Of a stretch of DNA of 64,000 nt, positions 20,749 through 30,975 are shown one piece after another. The number at the start of each line of letters is the position of its first letter. Within the stretch, counting starts at the first letter, position 1. The stretch is from Klebsiella sp. RHBSTW-00484 (GTDB lineage: Bacteria > Pseudomonadota > Gammaproteobacteria > Enterobacterales > Enterobacteriaceae): NCBI RefSeq assembly GCF_013705725.1, contig NZ_CP055481.1, positions 2,108,001 through 2,172,000 of the forward strand. The letters are read 5' to 3'. The notes under the pieces were generated by a model. The model had not been told where the DNA came from, searched no databases, and worked only from the letters and a program-made list of their open reading frames with translations. Position numbers and translations under genes: made by a program.

Positions 20749-21489
20749 CTATGATGCTGCAGAGTTATTGAGCCAGATAACCTGGCCCTGCTGCTCCCAA
20801 AGACGCATTTGCTCTTGCTGAGCGCTGGCGGGAACATTACCACACCAGACCATCAACGTGCTGTCGGGGAAAAGCTCCGGGCGAATCTGGGTCAACGAAT
20901 GAGCGAGGATATCAACCTGCCAGCCCTGCTCGCAGGCTATCCAGCCTTCCAGCCAAAGCCGGGTAAGATCGTTAATATTCCAGCCAATCACCAGCGCATG
21001 GCTACCCGGCTGTTTGGCAGCAGATGACAGGCTTCGGGCGACATGATTGATAAGAATGCCGTCAAGAATACCTCGTAGCGCCAGCAGCGTTGGTTGCGGG
21101 CTCAACAGGCGCTGGCGTAGGGGATTAATCAGGTGCTTGATCAGGATGTGTGCAGATTCGCTGCGGCTGCGCTCTTTAAGCCACAGGCGCAAACGGTGAT
21201 AGCTACCATTTTGTAGAAACCCTAGCAGGATCTCCTGCTGCTCGCGCCAACCATCGGCGATCTCCTGCTCGTTATCCATCAACAGCGTTTTGACTTTCCC
21301 CACCTGCACGCCAGAATCAATCCAGCGCTTAATCTCACGAATGCGGTCTATCTCGAACTCATTAAATAATCGGTGCCCGCCGTCGGTACGCTGGGGTTTG
21401 AGTAATCCGTAGCGCCGTTGCCAGGCGCGTAAAGTCACGGGATTGATGTCACAAAGCTGCGCGACCTCACCAATTGTATAAAGCGCCAT
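20749..21489 (-). CDS. mlrA: MerR-like transcriptional activator MlrA
   Basis: A 246-residue MerR-family regulator. The N-terminal winged helix begins YTIGEVAQLCDINPVTLRAWQRRYGLLKPQRTDGGHRLF. The C-terminal half resembles a cobalamin-binding-like domain without the cobalamin motif. In E. coli and Salmonella MlrA activates csgD and so curli and cellulose biofilm. It is divergent from btsS. The last few residues differ from E. coli, and the 3' end lies next to a REP unit. Confidence 0.92.
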   Translation of the reverse strand: MALYTIGEVAQLCDINPVTLRAWQRRYGLLKPQRTDGGHRLFNEFEIDRIREIKRWIDSGVQVGKVKTLLMDNEQEIADGWREQQEILLGFLQNGSYHRLRLWLKERSRSESAHILIKHLINPLRQRLLSPQPTLLALRGILDGILINHVARSLSSAAKQPGSHALVIGWNINDLTRLWLEGWIACEQGWQVDILAHSLTQIRPELFPDSTLMVWCGNVPASAQQEQMRLWEQQGQVIWLNNSAAS

Positions 21490-21699
21490 TCTCTCCTCCC
21501 GCCGTGTTCTCCTCTATTAACTGTAGAAGCAGTTTGCTGAAGGGGAAAATATTGCTCTTTTTTTATACAGGCTCTGCCGAGCGTAACGGCAAGAAGTGTG
21601 ATCTCGCCCGTGAATTATCATTTTCTTGTATTGCTTCAAAGAAAGTTATAAGCAGGCAGTGTATGTTACGCGCTTTCAAGTGAAGTGTGGTCTGCGGGT

Positions 21700-23388
21700 A
21701 TGTACGAGTTTGATCTGGTGTTGCTGCTGCTTCAGCAGATGTGCGTGTTTCTGGTCATTGCCTGGTTGATGAGCAAAACGCGACTGTTCATCCCCTTAAT
21801 GCAGGTCACCGTCCGCCTGCCGCACAAACTGTTGTGCTACGTTACCTTCTCCATTTTCTGCATTCTGGGCACCTATTTCGGCCTGCATATCGAAGACTCG
21901 ATCGCCAATACGCGCGCCATCGGTGCGGTGATGGGCGGCCTGCTCGGAGGCCCGGTTGTCGGCGGGCTGGTCGGGCTGACCGGTGGGCTGCATCGCTACT
22001 CGATGGGCGGCATGACGGCATTAAGCTGTATGGTGTCCACCATTGTTGAAGGGCTACTTGGCGGCCTGGTACACAGCATTCTGGTGAAACGCGGGCGGCC
22101 GGATAAAGTCTTCAGCCCGCTGACCGCTGGTGCTATCACCTTCGTTGCCGAAATGGTGCAGATGCTGATTATCCTGCTGATCGCCCGTCCGTTTCAGGAT
22201 GCCCTGCATCTGGTGCAGAGCATTGCCGCGCCGATGATGGTCACCAATACCGTCGGCGCGGCGCTGTTTATGCGCATTTTGCTGGATAAGCGGGCGATGT
22301 TTGAGAAATACACCTCGGCGTTCTCGGCTACGGCGCTGAAGGTTGCCGCCTCAACGGAAGGGATACTGCGCCAGGGGTTTAACGAAGAGAACAGCATGAA
22401 GGTGGCGCAGGTGCTTATTCAGGAGCTGGATATCGGCGCGGTGGCCATCACCGATCGCGACAAGCTGCTGGCGTTTACCGGGATCGGCGACGATCACCAT
22501 CTGCCCGGCAAACCGATCTCTTCCCTGTATACCCAGAAGGCGATTGATACCGGCGAAGTGGTCTATGCCGATGGCAATGAAGTGCCTTATCGCTGCTCGA
22601 TTCATCCCAACTGTAAGCTGGGATCCACACTGGTTATTCCACTGCGCGGTGAGAATCAGCGGATCATCGGCACCATTAAGCTGTATGAAGCGAAAAACCG
22701 GCTGTTTAGCTCTATCAACCGCACGCTGGGGGAGGGGATTGCGCAGCTGCTGTCAGCGCAGATTCTGGCCGGTCAGTATGAGCGGCAAAAGGCGCTGCTG
22801 ACCCAATCGGAGATTAAGCTGCTGCACGCTCAGGTGAACCCGCACTTCCTGTTTAACGCGCTGAATACGCTAAAGGCGGTGATTCGCCGCGACAGCGACC
22901 AGGCCGGACAACTGGTGCAATATCTGTCGACCTTTTTTCGCAAAAACCTGAAACGGCCAGCGGAAATCGTCACCCTGGCGGATGAAATCGAACATGTGAA
23001 CGCCTATTTGCAGATTGAGAAAGCCCGCTTTCAGGCCAATTTACAGATTCAAATGCTGGTGCCCGAGGCGCTGGCGCAGCATCATCTTCCGGCTTTTACC
23101 CTGCAACCGATAGTCGAAAATGCGATTAAACACGGCACTTCGCAGCACCTTGGCGTCGGCGAAATCACCATTCGCGCGAGCCAATATGAGCGCTGGCTGC
23201 AGCTGGATATTGAAGATAACGCCGGGCTTTACCAGGATAAACCCAGCGCCAGCGGGCTGGGAATGAACCTGGTTGACCGACGACTGCGGGCGCGCTTCGG
23301 TTCCGATTGCGGAATAACCGTCACCTGCGAACCGGAGTGTTTTACCCGCGTTACGCTGCGACTGCCTCTGGAGGGGAACGCATGTTAA
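21700..23388 (+). CDS. btsS: Pyruvate-sensing histidine kinase BtsS
   Basis: A 562-residue LytS-type inner-membrane kinase (YehU). A 5TM_LYT sensor domain ([36 protein letters not shown]) is followed by a GAF domain (about residues 220-350) and a His_kinase domain with [19 protein letters not shown] and an ATP site ([23 protein letters not shown]). In E. coli it responds to extracellular pyruvate and, with BtsR, induces the pyruvate importer BtsT. I start at the ATG at 21700 ([11 protein letters not shown]), not at 21685. It overlaps btsR by seven bases. Confidence 0.94.
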   Translation: MYEFDLVLLLLQQMCVFLVIAWLMSKTRLFIPLMQVTVRLPHKLLCYVTFSIFCILGTYFGLHIEDSIANTRAIGAVMGGLLGGPVVGGLVGLTGGLHRYSMGGMTALSCMVSTIVEGLLGGLVHSILVKRGRPDKVFSPLTAGAITFVAEMVQMLIILLIARPFQDALHLVQSIAAPMMVTNTVGAALFMRILLDKRAMFEKYTSAFSATALKVAASTEGILRQGFNEENSMKVAQVLIQELDIGAVAITDRDKLLAFTGIGDDHHLPGKPISSLYTQKAIDTGEVVYADGNEVPYRCSIHPNCKLGSTLVIPLRGENQRIIGTIKLYEAKNRLFSSINRTLGEGIAQLLSAQILAGQYERQKALLTQSEIKLLHAQVNPHFLFNALNTLKAVIRRDSDQAGQLVQYLSTFFRKNLKRPAEIVTLADEIEHVNAYLQIEKARFQANLQIQMLVPEALAQHHLPAFTLQPIVENAIKHGTSQHLGVGEITIRASQYERWLQLDIEDNAGLYQDKPSASGLGMNLVDRRLRARFGSDCGITVTCEPECFTRVTLRLPLEGNAC

Positions 23389-24101
23389 AAGTTTTAATTG
23401 TCGACGACGAGCCGCTGGCGCGTGAAAATCTGCGTATCTTGCTGGAGACCCAGCCTGATATTGAGATCGTCGGCGAGTGCGGGAATGCCGTAGAGGCAAT
23501 TGGCGCGGTACATAAACTGCGCCCGGACGTGCTGTTTTTGGATATTCAGATGCCGCGGATCAGCGGCCTCGAAATGGTCGGCATGCTCGACCCGGAACAT
23601 CGGCCTTATATCGTCTTCCTTACTGCTTTTGATGAGTACGCGGTGAAAGCGTTCGAAGAGCATGCGTTTGATTATTTGCTCAAGCCGATTGAGTCCACGA
23701 GGCTTGAGAAAACGCTGGCCCGCCTGCGCCATGAGCGCAGCCTGCAGGATATGACCGTCCTCGACGATACCCAGCAGGCGCTAAAATATATCCCCTGCAC
23801 CGGCCACAGCCGGATCTGGTTATTACAAATGGAAGACGTGGCGTTTGTCAGCAGCCGAATGAGCGGTATTTACGTCACCGATAGCGAAGGTAAAGAGGGA
23901 TTTACCGAGTTGACTCTGCGCACGCTGGAGAACCGAACGCCGCTGCTGCGCTGTCATCGTCAGTATCTGGTCAATATGGCCCACCTTAAGGAGATCCGCC
24001 TGGAGGAGAACGGGCAGGCGGAACTGCTGATGCGCGCCGGGCAAACGGTGCCGGTCAGCCGCCGCTATCTGAAAAGCCTGAAAGAGGCGATTGGGCTGTA
24101 A
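23382..24101 (+). CDS. btsR: LytTR response regulator BtsR
   Basis: A 239-residue response regulator (YehT). The receiver domain has the acidic pocket VDDE (residues 7-10), phospho-acceptor Asp54 in [12 protein letters not shown] and Lys in YLLKPIE. The C-terminal LytTR DNA-binding domain has [23 protein letters not shown] and a closing [17 protein letters not shown]. The ATG at 23382 follows GGAGGGG and overlaps btsS, so the pair is coupled. Its known E. coli target, btsT, is not in this window. Confidence 0.95.
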   Translation: MLKVLIVDDEPLARENLRILLETQPDIEIVGECGNAVEAIGAVHKLRPDVLFLDIQMPRISGLEMVGMLDPEHRPYIVFLTAFDEYAVKAFEEHAFDYLLKPIESTRLEKTLARLRHERSLQDMTVLDDTQQALKYIPCTGHSRIWLLQMEDVAFVSSRMSGIYVTDSEGKEGFTELTLRTLENRTPLLRCHRQYLVNMAHLKEIRLEENGQAELLMRAGQTVPVSRRYLKSLKEAIGL

Positions 24102-24124
24102 TACACTAATTAAAAAGGATTTTT

Positions 24125-24448
24125 ATGGGTGACTCACAAAGCAATTCGGACACGGCATTATCCGGCGAAACGGATAAAGGGGTACTAAAAGGTGTGGCGA
24201 TGTTCTGCTATAGCCTGTTGGGTGCCGTATGCGCAGCTGGAATGCTATTTCTTTGGTGTTTGATAAATAAAGAGCTTTGGGTGCTGGTCATCTTGATGCT
24301 TCATAGCATCTGGATATTCCCAATAAGCATCATATGTGGCGTATCAATCCCCTGGTCTCCCTTGCGCACCAACGGTGGATGGGTTTTTTTGACGGCGCTG
24401 GCTGCGGCATTGTTCGCTTATATTATCGTTTTCTGGCTAGGGTTATAA
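24125..24448 (+). CDS. Small membrane protein of unknown function
   Basis: A 107-residue protein with a polar N-terminus (about 20 residues) and three hydrophobic segments (about 25-50, 52-73 and 85-107). I recognise no family. It lies 23 bases after btsR, with AAAAAGGAT before the ATG, so it may be read with btsSR. It is absent from the E. coli arrangement, where yehS follows btsR directly. A role in BtsS signalling is possible but speculative. Confidence 0.6.
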   Translation: MGDSQSNSDTALSGETDKGVLKGVAMFCYSLLGAVCAAGMLFLWCLINKELWVLVILMLHSIWIFPISIICGVSIPWSPLRTNGGWVFLTALAAALFAYIIVFWLGL

Positions 24449-24502
24449 TTTGCCGGAACGTGATAGACTTTGCCTTCGCCATCTGAGAAAACCGAAGGTA
24501 TT

Positions 24503-24970
24503 ATGGTAAGCAACGATATTCTACGTAGCCTGCGCTACATCCTGAAAACCAACAATAACGGCCTGGTGCGCATTTTTACTCTGGCAGATGCGCCGGTGAG
24601 TGCAGAGCAACTGGTACCGTGGCTGAAAAAAGAAGACGAAGAAGGGTTTGCGCGCTGCCCGGACATCGTGCTGGCGAACTTCCTCAACGGCCTGATTTAC
24701 GACAAACGCGGTAAAGATGAATCAGCGCCGCCGCTGGCGGTTGAGCGTCGGGTGAATAACAACATCGTGCTGAAAAAATTGCGTATCGCCTTCTCCCTGA
24801 AGACCGATGATATTCTCGCTATTCTCACCCAGCAGAAATTCCGCGTTTCAATGCCGGAGATCACCGCCATGATGCGCGCGCCGGACCATAAAAACTACCG
24901 CGAATGCGGTGACCAGTTCCTGCGCTACTTCCTGCGCGGCCTCACCGAACGCGCGCACGCGAAATCCTGA
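24503..24970 (+). CDS. yehS: DUF1456 protein YehS
   Basis: A 155-residue cytoplasmic protein with two repeats of the DUF1456 unit, the first from about residue 4 (DILRSLRYILKTNNN) and the second from about residue 72 (NNNIVLKKLRIAFSLKTDDI). It is closely similar to E. coli YehS in sequence and length. The function is unknown. The ATG at 24503 follows GAAGG; an upstream in-frame ATG at 24470 is not supported by homology. Confidence 0.92.
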   Translation: MVSNDILRSLRYILKTNNNGLVRIFTLADAPVSAEQLVPWLKKEDEEGFARCPDIVLANFLNGLIYDKRGKDESAPPLAVERRVNNNIVLKKLRIAFSLKTDDILAILTQQKFRVSMPEITAMMRAPDHKNYRECGDQFLRYFLRGLTERAHAKS

Positions 24971-24977
24971 TATGCTT

Positions 24978-25068
24978 CCCCGGCTTGCGGCGTAAACGCC
25001 TTAGCCGGGCTACCGGCCCGCAGACAACTGTAAACCTGTAGCCCGGCTCAGCGCAGCGCAAGCCGGGA
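24978..25068. repeat. REP/BIME pair between yehS and yehR
   Basis: An inverted unit ending GCCTTAGCCGGGCTAC at 25012 and a direct unit GTAGCCCGGCTCAGCGCAGC starting at 25038. They occupy the whole gap between two convergent genes and may stabilise or terminate both transcripts. Confidence 0.85.
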
Positions 25069-25075
25069 ATTGACG

Positions 25076-25537
25076 TTATTTCACCTCTTTAAATCCCTGC
25101 GACGTCAGCATTTTTTCCGACTCGCTAAGCGAAATAAACTTTTGCTCGCAATCGGTAAAACTAGCACCCGGCAGTTTGCACAGGTCGCTGATTTTGACCT
25201 GATTAAAGTCGATGGAGAGATGCTCCTGTGCGTAGCTCTCCTTATAGTCCACCTTGTGCGTGACGCCTTTAATGCTGCCGTAAGCCGCGCCGATGGGGTC
25301 GATAATCTTGCGCGCCTGCTCTTCGTTAGTCACTCCGAGTGATTTATAAGGAATGGTGTTGTCCGCATCCTGACGCGTCACGATGTCCCCTTTGTAGTGA
25401 TAGGTGAACGTCAGCTCAACGCCGTTCATGGTGTTGCTAAAGGCTTTAACCTCGTCTTTTTTGTTATCGCAGCCGACCAGCGCCGCCAGCAACACGGTTG
25501 CGCTCAGGATAGTGACGATCTTACGGTTGAATTGCAT
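25076..25537 (-). CDS. yehR: DUF1307 lipoprotein YehR
   Basis: A 153-residue lipoprotein with signal sequence and lipobox ALVGC (Cys23). The DUF1307 region has MNGVELTFTYHYKGDIV and a closing QGFKEVK shared with E. coli YehR. The position-2 residue after Cys is Asp, which under the usual rule would keep it in the inner membrane. The function is unknown. It lies 15 bases after yehQ on the same strand and is probably the last gene of the yehLMPQR operon. Confidence 0.88.
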   Translation of the reverse strand: MQFNRKIVTILSATVLLAALVGCDNKKDEVKAFSNTMNGVELTFTYHYKGDIVTRQDADNTIPYKSLGVTNEEQARKIIDPIGAAYGSIKGVTHKVDYKESYAQEHLSIDFNQVKISDLCKLPGASFTDCEQKFISLSESEKMLTSQGFKEVK

Positions 25538-25552
25538 AACGATTCCCTTTGT

Positions 25553-27547
25553 TTAATATTGTGCCATTTGCAGCTGTAGATAGAGTAAAGATAACGTATT
25601 CAATGTGTTGTCTGGTGTGGCTGATTTATTCTCATGCAGCTGGCGCAGCAAACGAGCCAGCTGGTTAAAGCCTTGCTCCGTCAGTTCATCGGCCAGCGTA
25701 CTCGCTTCGCGAAAAAGGTTCTGTTGTTGGTAGCGTAGACCATTATGCAGGACCTGGATTAACACCTCCTGGCAACGCTGTAAAAGCAATCCCGTCTGAG
25801 ATACCGCCGGGGATAAATCGGCGGCGGGCAACGGCCCTGCGGGGTGTGGTTCGGCATCCAGCGCCCATGCCCGCGAGCGGGTCATCATCACCAGCGGTTC
25901 CAGGGTGAGCTGTCCATGACTAAACGTGACCATCCCGGAAACCATCACCACCGGATCGTCTTCTTGCCCCAGCAGCACCGCCATTCGCTCTACGGCATAA
26001 GGCGCGCTGGCGGAAGCGGGGAGCGACAGATGCAGAAGATTATCTTGCCCCTCGCCGCTGATAACCTGCGCATCCAGCGTTTGCCGCGCCGCATCCCAGC
26101 CCACGGCAAGGCACGCCTCAATCGGCAAAATAAATAAATTATCCACCTGGTTGAGCGGACGTACGCAGGCCGGGGCGCGCTGGTGCAGATATTCGCGCAG
26201 CGCCGCCACGCCCGGCTGGCGCAGTGGCGCATTGAGCATAAGCCAGGCATCCGGGCTGAGAGGAACGTTGCTGCTCAGGCGGTGGCGCGTGCCCAGCAGC
26301 AGTTCGCCGTTGGCGTTACGGCGCGCCGATTGGGAAATGATTTGCCCGCCCGCCAGCGCCCCGGCCTGAAAAGTAAACAGGCGACGCAGCCATGCCGGGC
26401 TTTGCACCCGTTCAGCCAGCGGCCAACTGCGCGATAAATGCAGGATGCTGCCGGTGTCAGGATCGCTAAACCAGATGCGTAAACCATACTGGCGATTATC
26501 CTGCCAGCTGCGCATGCCTAAAGAGATAAGCCGCACGTGGTCGAGCTGAGCCTCACCGGCAACGCCCAGACCGACGATGGTGCGCCACGGCAGAGGCGGA
26601 ACGGCAAGTTGCGCCATGTGCCCGGCGCTCTCAAGGCGGGCGTTAAGACCGGCGAGCTGAGCGAGTAGCTGCGCGGGGTGATAATAGCTGGCACGCTGCT
26701 GGAACGCATCGACGCTCTGGCGAACCTCGTCAAGCGCTCCGACGACCCAGCGCCAGTTGGCCGCTTGCGCCGCACGCTGTGCGCGGGTAAACGCGGCGTC
26801 AAGATTGATCGGCGGCTGGCTGATACCGCCTTGCCACAGAAGGTGGCTTAGCTGCTGGAGGCTATGCCGACAGGCTTCGCCCTCCGGGGTATCAAACGGA
26901 CCCCCGCTGGCGGCCACCTTGTGGCTGCGGGTTTGCCAGACCAGATGAGTAAAGCCGGGCTGCTGGGCTTCGGCGTCGGTAAACGCCTGTACCGCCAGCG
27001 CCACATGTTCGCATAGCGACCCTTCCACACAATCGCAGCGGGCAAAGCGGATGCTGCTGCGGGAGTAAAAACGCACATCGCTCATCGGCAGCTTTGCCGA
27101 AGGCATTTCGCCAGGTAAACAGAACAGTTCCACAGCTAACCCTTTATCCGCTAACTGCTGCGCCCGCTTACGGACGGCGTCGGGTAGGGTCGCCAGCTCT
27201 TCCTGCCACAATCCAGGATGCCAGCGCTCGGTATTTTCCGCCGCCTCTTCGGGTACGTCGTCGCTGACATTGGCGCGCTGATAGCTCAGCACCAGCATCA
27301 CGCGATGGCGGCACATGCCGCTGGCACCGCAGGTACAACTGGACTCTTTCAGCGCCTGGTCCTTTGCCAGCCGGGTGCGGACTCCATCGTTAAACAGAGC
27401 GGTGAGCGTACCAGCATCATCCTGCTCCAGCTCGGGGATATTACCGCTATCCAGCTCTTTGATACTGCGTTTAACGAACCCGGCATTGCTCAGCGCCATC
27501 AGCGCCTGCTGCGTAAGCTCGAGTAATTCAGGGCGTAAAGGGATCAT
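25553..27547 (-). CDS. yehQ: SWIM zinc-finger protein YehQ
   Basis: A 664-residue protein with two SWIM zinc-binding motifs of identical spacing: CTCGASGMCRH (Cys71, Cys73, Cys79, His81) and CDCVEGSLCEH (Cys171, Cys173, Cys179, His181), exactly 100 residues apart. The remainder has no motif I recognise. SWIM domains bind DNA or protein. Its ATG overlaps the yehP stop as ATGA. Similar SWIM genes travel with MoxR AAA+, VWA and DUF5682 genes in several phyla, suggesting one machine, but the activity has not been defined. Confidence 0.9.
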   Translation of the reverse strand: MIPLRPELLELTQQALMALSNAGFVKRSIKELDSGNIPELEQDDAGTLTALFNDGVRTRLAKDQALKESSCTCGASGMCRHRVMLVLSYQRANVSDDVPEEAAENTERWHPGLWQEELATLPDAVRKRAQQLADKGLAVELFCLPGEMPSAKLPMSDVRFYSRSSIRFARCDCVEGSLCEHVALAVQAFTDAEAQQPGFTHLVWQTRSHKVAASGGPFDTPEGEACRHSLQQLSHLLWQGGISQPPINLDAAFTRAQRAAQAANWRWVVGALDEVRQSVDAFQQRASYYHPAQLLAQLAGLNARLESAGHMAQLAVPPLPWRTIVGLGVAGEAQLDHVRLISLGMRSWQDNRQYGLRIWFSDPDTGSILHLSRSWPLAERVQSPAWLRRLFTFQAGALAGGQIISQSARRNANGELLLGTRHRLSSNVPLSPDAWLMLNAPLRQPGVAALREYLHQRAPACVRPLNQVDNLFILPIEACLAVGWDAARQTLDAQVISGEGQDNLLHLSLPASASAPYAVERMAVLLGQEDDPVVMVSGMVTFSHGQLTLEPLVMMTRSRAWALDAEPHPAGPLPAADLSPAVSQTGLLLQRCQEVLIQVLHNGLRYQQQNLFREASTLADELTEQGFNQLARLLRQLHENKSATPDNTLNTLSLLYLQLQMAQY

Positions 27548-28680
27548 GATTGCAAATTCTCCGCCAGCCAGGCAGCCAGTTCACCGGGGGTCATCGCGGC
27601 GATTTGCGCCCCAACATTCACCAGAGACTGAGCCATCTCGTGGTCATAACAGGGCGATGCCGTATTGTCTAGGGCTGCCAGCCCGAGGACTTTGATACCG
27701 CTTTGCACGCTTTGCTTCACCTGGCGAATCAACAGGGATGTCGCACCGCCTTCAAAAAAATCGCTCACCAGCACGATGACGCTTTTTTGCGGCTGTTCAA
27801 TGAGCTGCCGGGCATACTCCACCGCCTGGGCGATATTGGTGCCGCCGCCAAGCTGAACTTTCATCAGCAGCTCCACCGGGTCGGCGACGTCGGCGGTGAG
27901 ATCGACCACGCTGGTATCAAATGCCACCAGGTGAGTGCGGATACCCGGCAGTTGCCATAAACAGGCCGCCATAACGGCGGAATGGATAACGGAATCCACC
28001 ATCGAACCGCTCTGATCGACCAGCAAAACCAGCTGCCATTTCTCGCTATGGCGCTTAATGCGGCTGATAAACTTCGGTGATTCAATGTACAACTTGCCGC
28101 GCTGCGGGTCCCAGTGCTTCAGGTTAGCGCGCAGAGTGTTTTTGAAGTCGAAATTGCGCGCCAGCGGGATGCGCGAGGGACGCTGACGGTCGCGCGCGCC
28201 GGAAAAGGCCTGGCGAACCTCTTTTGCCAGCCGGGCCATGATTTGCTCGACCACCTGGCGCACCAGCTTGCGGGCGGCGTTCAGTACATCCGGGTTCATC
28301 AAATGTTTGGTATGCAACACCGCACGCAGCAGGCTTTCGGAAGGCTCGATGCGTTCCAGCACCTCCAGATTAGTTACCACTTCATCAATGCCATAGCGCA
28401 GCACCGCATCACTCTCGAGTCGTTCGATGACCGGCTGCGGAAAAAGCGTATGGATGGCGTTGATCCACTCAGGTGTTGTCAGGTTCGAGTCCTGCAGCCC
28501 GCCCTGGCGTTCGCCGCGCTGTAGGCGTTCAGGATCGCGGCCATATAGCCACTCCAGCGCCTGGTCCATTTGGCAGGCGCGTTCATCAAGCCCGCCAAGG
28601 CTGTTCTCGGCGGCTTCGCCTAAAATCAGCCGCCAGCGCTGGAGTTCACGGGTGGTCAGAAGATCGGATAGTGTATGCAT
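27544..28680 (-). CDS. yehP: VWA domain protein YehP (CoxE-like)
   Basis: A 378-residue protein, the same length as E. coli YehP. The C-terminal half is a von Willebrand A domain with an intact metal-ion site: DQSGS from Asp222, the threonine in GGGTNIAQA and the aspartate in LVSDFFEGG. VWA proteins of this class work with MoxR AAA+ ATPases, encoded here by yehL, in assembly or remodelling of a partner. I start at the ATG at 28680, which overlaps the yehM stop by one base (TAATG); the longer upstream frame lies in yehM. It is coupled to both neighbours. Confidence 0.93.
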   Translation of the reverse strand: MHTLSDLLTTRELQRWRLILGEAAENSLGGLDERACQMDQALEWLYGRDPERLQRGERQGGLQDSNLTTPEWINAIHTLFPQPVIERLESDAVLRYGIDEVVTNLEVLERIEPSESLLRAVLHTKHLMNPDVLNAARKLVRQVVEQIMARLAKEVRQAFSGARDRQRPSRIPLARNFDFKNTLRANLKHWDPQRGKLYIESPKFISRIKRHSEKWQLVLLVDQSGSMVDSVIHSAVMAACLWQLPGIRTHLVAFDTSVVDLTADVADPVELLMKVQLGGGTNIAQAVEYARQLIEQPQKSVIVLVSDFFEGGATSLLIRQVKQSVQSGIKVLGLAALDNTASPCYDHEMAQSLVNVGAQIAAMTPGELAAWLAENLQS

Positions 28681-30965
28681 TAGCGAATTCCCCAGTGCTG
28701 TAGCGCTGCCAGCGCCTGCTGTTCTAACTGCTGATGGCGAGTAAAGCGTTCCGGCGAACAGGGGATCGGTGCCTGAAGCACATGCGTCGGCAGCATGGTC
28801 ATGTGATAGTGATCGAGTACCTGACGCGCCAGCGCGCCGCGTTCGCGCGGTGGCAGCCATGCCATCGCTGCGCGTAAATCCGGCAGGGCGAGAATAAATT
28901 CATCATCCGCCAACTGGGCAAGCAACCCGCTAAACCCGGCGATAAACGCGGGCTGGCTGGCCAACTGATGGCGGGCCAGCGCCAGCATACCGTGCACAGC
29001 TTCCCCCAGCCGCTGCGACGGCAACTGCGCCAATAACGTCAGGGCCGCTTCAGCAGTCGCTGCGGGATGCTCAAGGCGAAGCAGTGCGCCGAGCGCCGCG
29101 CCGCGGTCGAGCGGGGCGGCATCGAACGCTCTCATACGCCGTTCAAATAAGGCCAGGGCGGCACTGAGCGACACCCCGGGTAAAACGCTGCCGTTTTGCA
29201 TATCGCGCAGAATATGGCACAGCGTCTGCCAGCTATGCAGATGGGCATGAAACTGCGCCTCTTCGGCAACGCCGCTGGACTCGCAGAGCCATAGCGTCCT
29301 GTCAAGCGCCGCGCAGAGCGTGGTTTGCAGCACCACGGCATCCTGCATACCGCTGATATCGTCCAGACGCCACAGGGCGTAAAGCACCTCCAGCGCCGGG
29401 CCCATTTCGGCGAACTGGCTCTCCCCGGCAATAAGCTGCGCCAGCTGATCCAGCATCTGCTGGCTGAAGGTGGACAGCCCCGCCAGCGCCGCCTGGCTCA
29501 GGCAGGCGGCCAGGCCACGGATGCCGCTGGAGTCCAGCATATCCACTTCAAGCCGCTGGCGAGCGGCCTCCGCCAGGGAGGCACCGTAGCGGGCGGCTTC
29601 AATCAGCGCGGCATGCTGTTCCAGCGGACGAAACAGCGACCAGCACTCTTCGCCGTCGCCGGAAAGCGTCATTGCGCTGCCCTGTCGACGTTGGATCCCC
29701 GGAATATCAAGAATGGCCAGCCGGTGCAGTACCTGACTTTTCGCAAGCTCGCCGGGTTCAAAGCGGTTGAGGGTCAGGCTACCGGACAGGGTAATACCGA
29801 CCCGGGCCAGCTCGCGCTCCACATCCAGCGGCAGCGGCGGCTGCGGTGTTCCCGACGCCAGCTTGCCGAAGCCAGAACCTGCCAGCGCATCGACCATGGT
29901 CAGCAGGATCGGGTCGGTATCCGGATGAATCACGCCGCGATAGCTCCACGGCAGCCGGGCGTTCAGCGCCTCTTTAATGAGCGACCCCGCCAGGGCATCA
30001 AGCCAGTCGCAACGCAGCGGCAGGGCGTGACCGCGAAGCTGCGCCAGCGCCATGGCGCGCAGGTGGGCGGCGGCGAGATCCGCCGTGGAGGCGGGCAGGC
30101 GACGCTGGCGTAAACGGGTGAGAAGGGTTTTTAGCAGCTGTTCACCGGCCTGCTGCTGACCGACCTGCCAGCACCATTTCTGCCACACCGGCGCGGGCAT
30201 TCCGGAAAGATAGCCAGCCAGTACGTCCAGCCGTTTTTCGCTGTAGGGTGTCAGATAGCAGCCGGTGATGGCATCGGGCGTCGGCGAAGGCGGGCATTCA
30301 GGCTCCTGCGTTTGCGCCGGGCAATTTCGCCATTGCGTGGCAAGCGTCGGGGCATGCCAGCCGCCGCACACCACCACTACCGGGCCGTCATTTTGCCCCA
30401 TCGCCCACGCCAGCCAGCGGGCCATAAAGGCTTCGCGCTGGTGATTGTTTCCACCACCGCTTTCGTCGCCGCGTAGACGAATAAAGTAAGTCTCCAGCGC
30501 CTGCTTCAGGTCAGCGCGCTGGGTTTCGTCTTCAAACAGGTGATCCCACAGGGTATCGGTATTCTCCATCCCGCTGGCCTGAAGCAGGCGCTGCTGGTCA
30601 TCGGCGCGGCGAGCGTCAGGGACTTCTTCATCGTCCTCACTCTGCGCCCACACCGGCAGGTCGATAAATCGGACGTGCGCCCCGGTTGCGCGTGCGGCCA
30701 GCAGCGCCTGCCATTCCGGAGAAAATTCAGCGAACGGCGTCCAGGCACCGCGCCCAGCCGTGCCGCCGTCCTGATGCTGGCAGTAGCTGTAGATGGCGAT
30801 GGGCAACTGATGAGGTAAAAACAGCTCATCCAGCCGATGATTAAAATCCGCTGGGCCTTCAATCAATACGTAGCGCGGACGCGTTTGTTCAATCTGTTCC
30901 TTCACCAGCCTGGCGCAGGCCGGGCTGTGATGACGAACGCCGATAATTAACGGCTGCTCAGGCAT
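28680..30965 (-). CDS. yehM: DUF5682-type protein YehM
   Basis: A 761-residue, probably cytoplasmic protein with a conserved N-terminus (GVRHHSPACARLVKEQIEQ; YVLIEGPADFN) and VVCGGWHAP near residue 220, similar throughout to E. coli YehM. The N-terminal half looks like a TraB/GumN-type fold by its HHSP and EGP motifs, which is tentative. No function is known. I start at the ATG at 30965, preceded by GAGGGA overlapping the yehL stop; a longer frame to 31082 is inside yehL. It lies between the ATPase and VWA genes in a tightly packed operon. Confidence 0.9.
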   Translation of the reverse strand: MPEQPLIIGVRHHSPACARLVKEQIEQTRPRYVLIEGPADFNHRLDELFLPHQLPIAIYSYCQHQDGGTAGRGAWTPFAEFSPEWQALLAARATGAHVRFIDLPVWAQSEDDEEVPDARRADDQQRLLQASGMENTDTLWDHLFEDETQRADLKQALETYFIRLRGDESGGGNNHQREAFMARWLAWAMGQNDGPVVVVCGGWHAPTLATQWRNCPAQTQEPECPPSPTPDAITGCYLTPYSEKRLDVLAGYLSGMPAPVWQKWCWQVGQQQAGEQLLKTLLTRLRQRRLPASTADLAAAHLRAMALAQLRGHALPLRCDWLDALAGSLIKEALNARLPWSYRGVIHPDTDPILLTMVDALAGSGFGKLASGTPQPPLPLDVERELARVGITLSGSLTLNRFEPGELAKSQVLHRLAILDIPGIQRRQGSAMTLSGDGEECWSLFRPLEQHAALIEAARYGASLAEAARQRLEVDMLDSSGIRGLAACLSQAALAGLSTFSQQMLDQLAQLIAGESQFAEMGPALEVLYALWRLDDISGMQDAVVLQTTLCAALDRTLWLCESSGVAEEAQFHAHLHSWQTLCHILRDMQNGSVLPGVSLSAALALFERRMRAFDAAPLDRGAALGALLRLEHPAATAEAALTLLAQLPSQRLGEAVHGMLALARHQLASQPAFIAGFSGLLAQLADDEFILALPDLRAAMAWLPPRERGALARQVLDHYHMTMLPTHVLQAPIPCSPERFTRHQQLEQQALAALQHWGIR

Positions 30966-30975
30966 GCGTGTTCCC

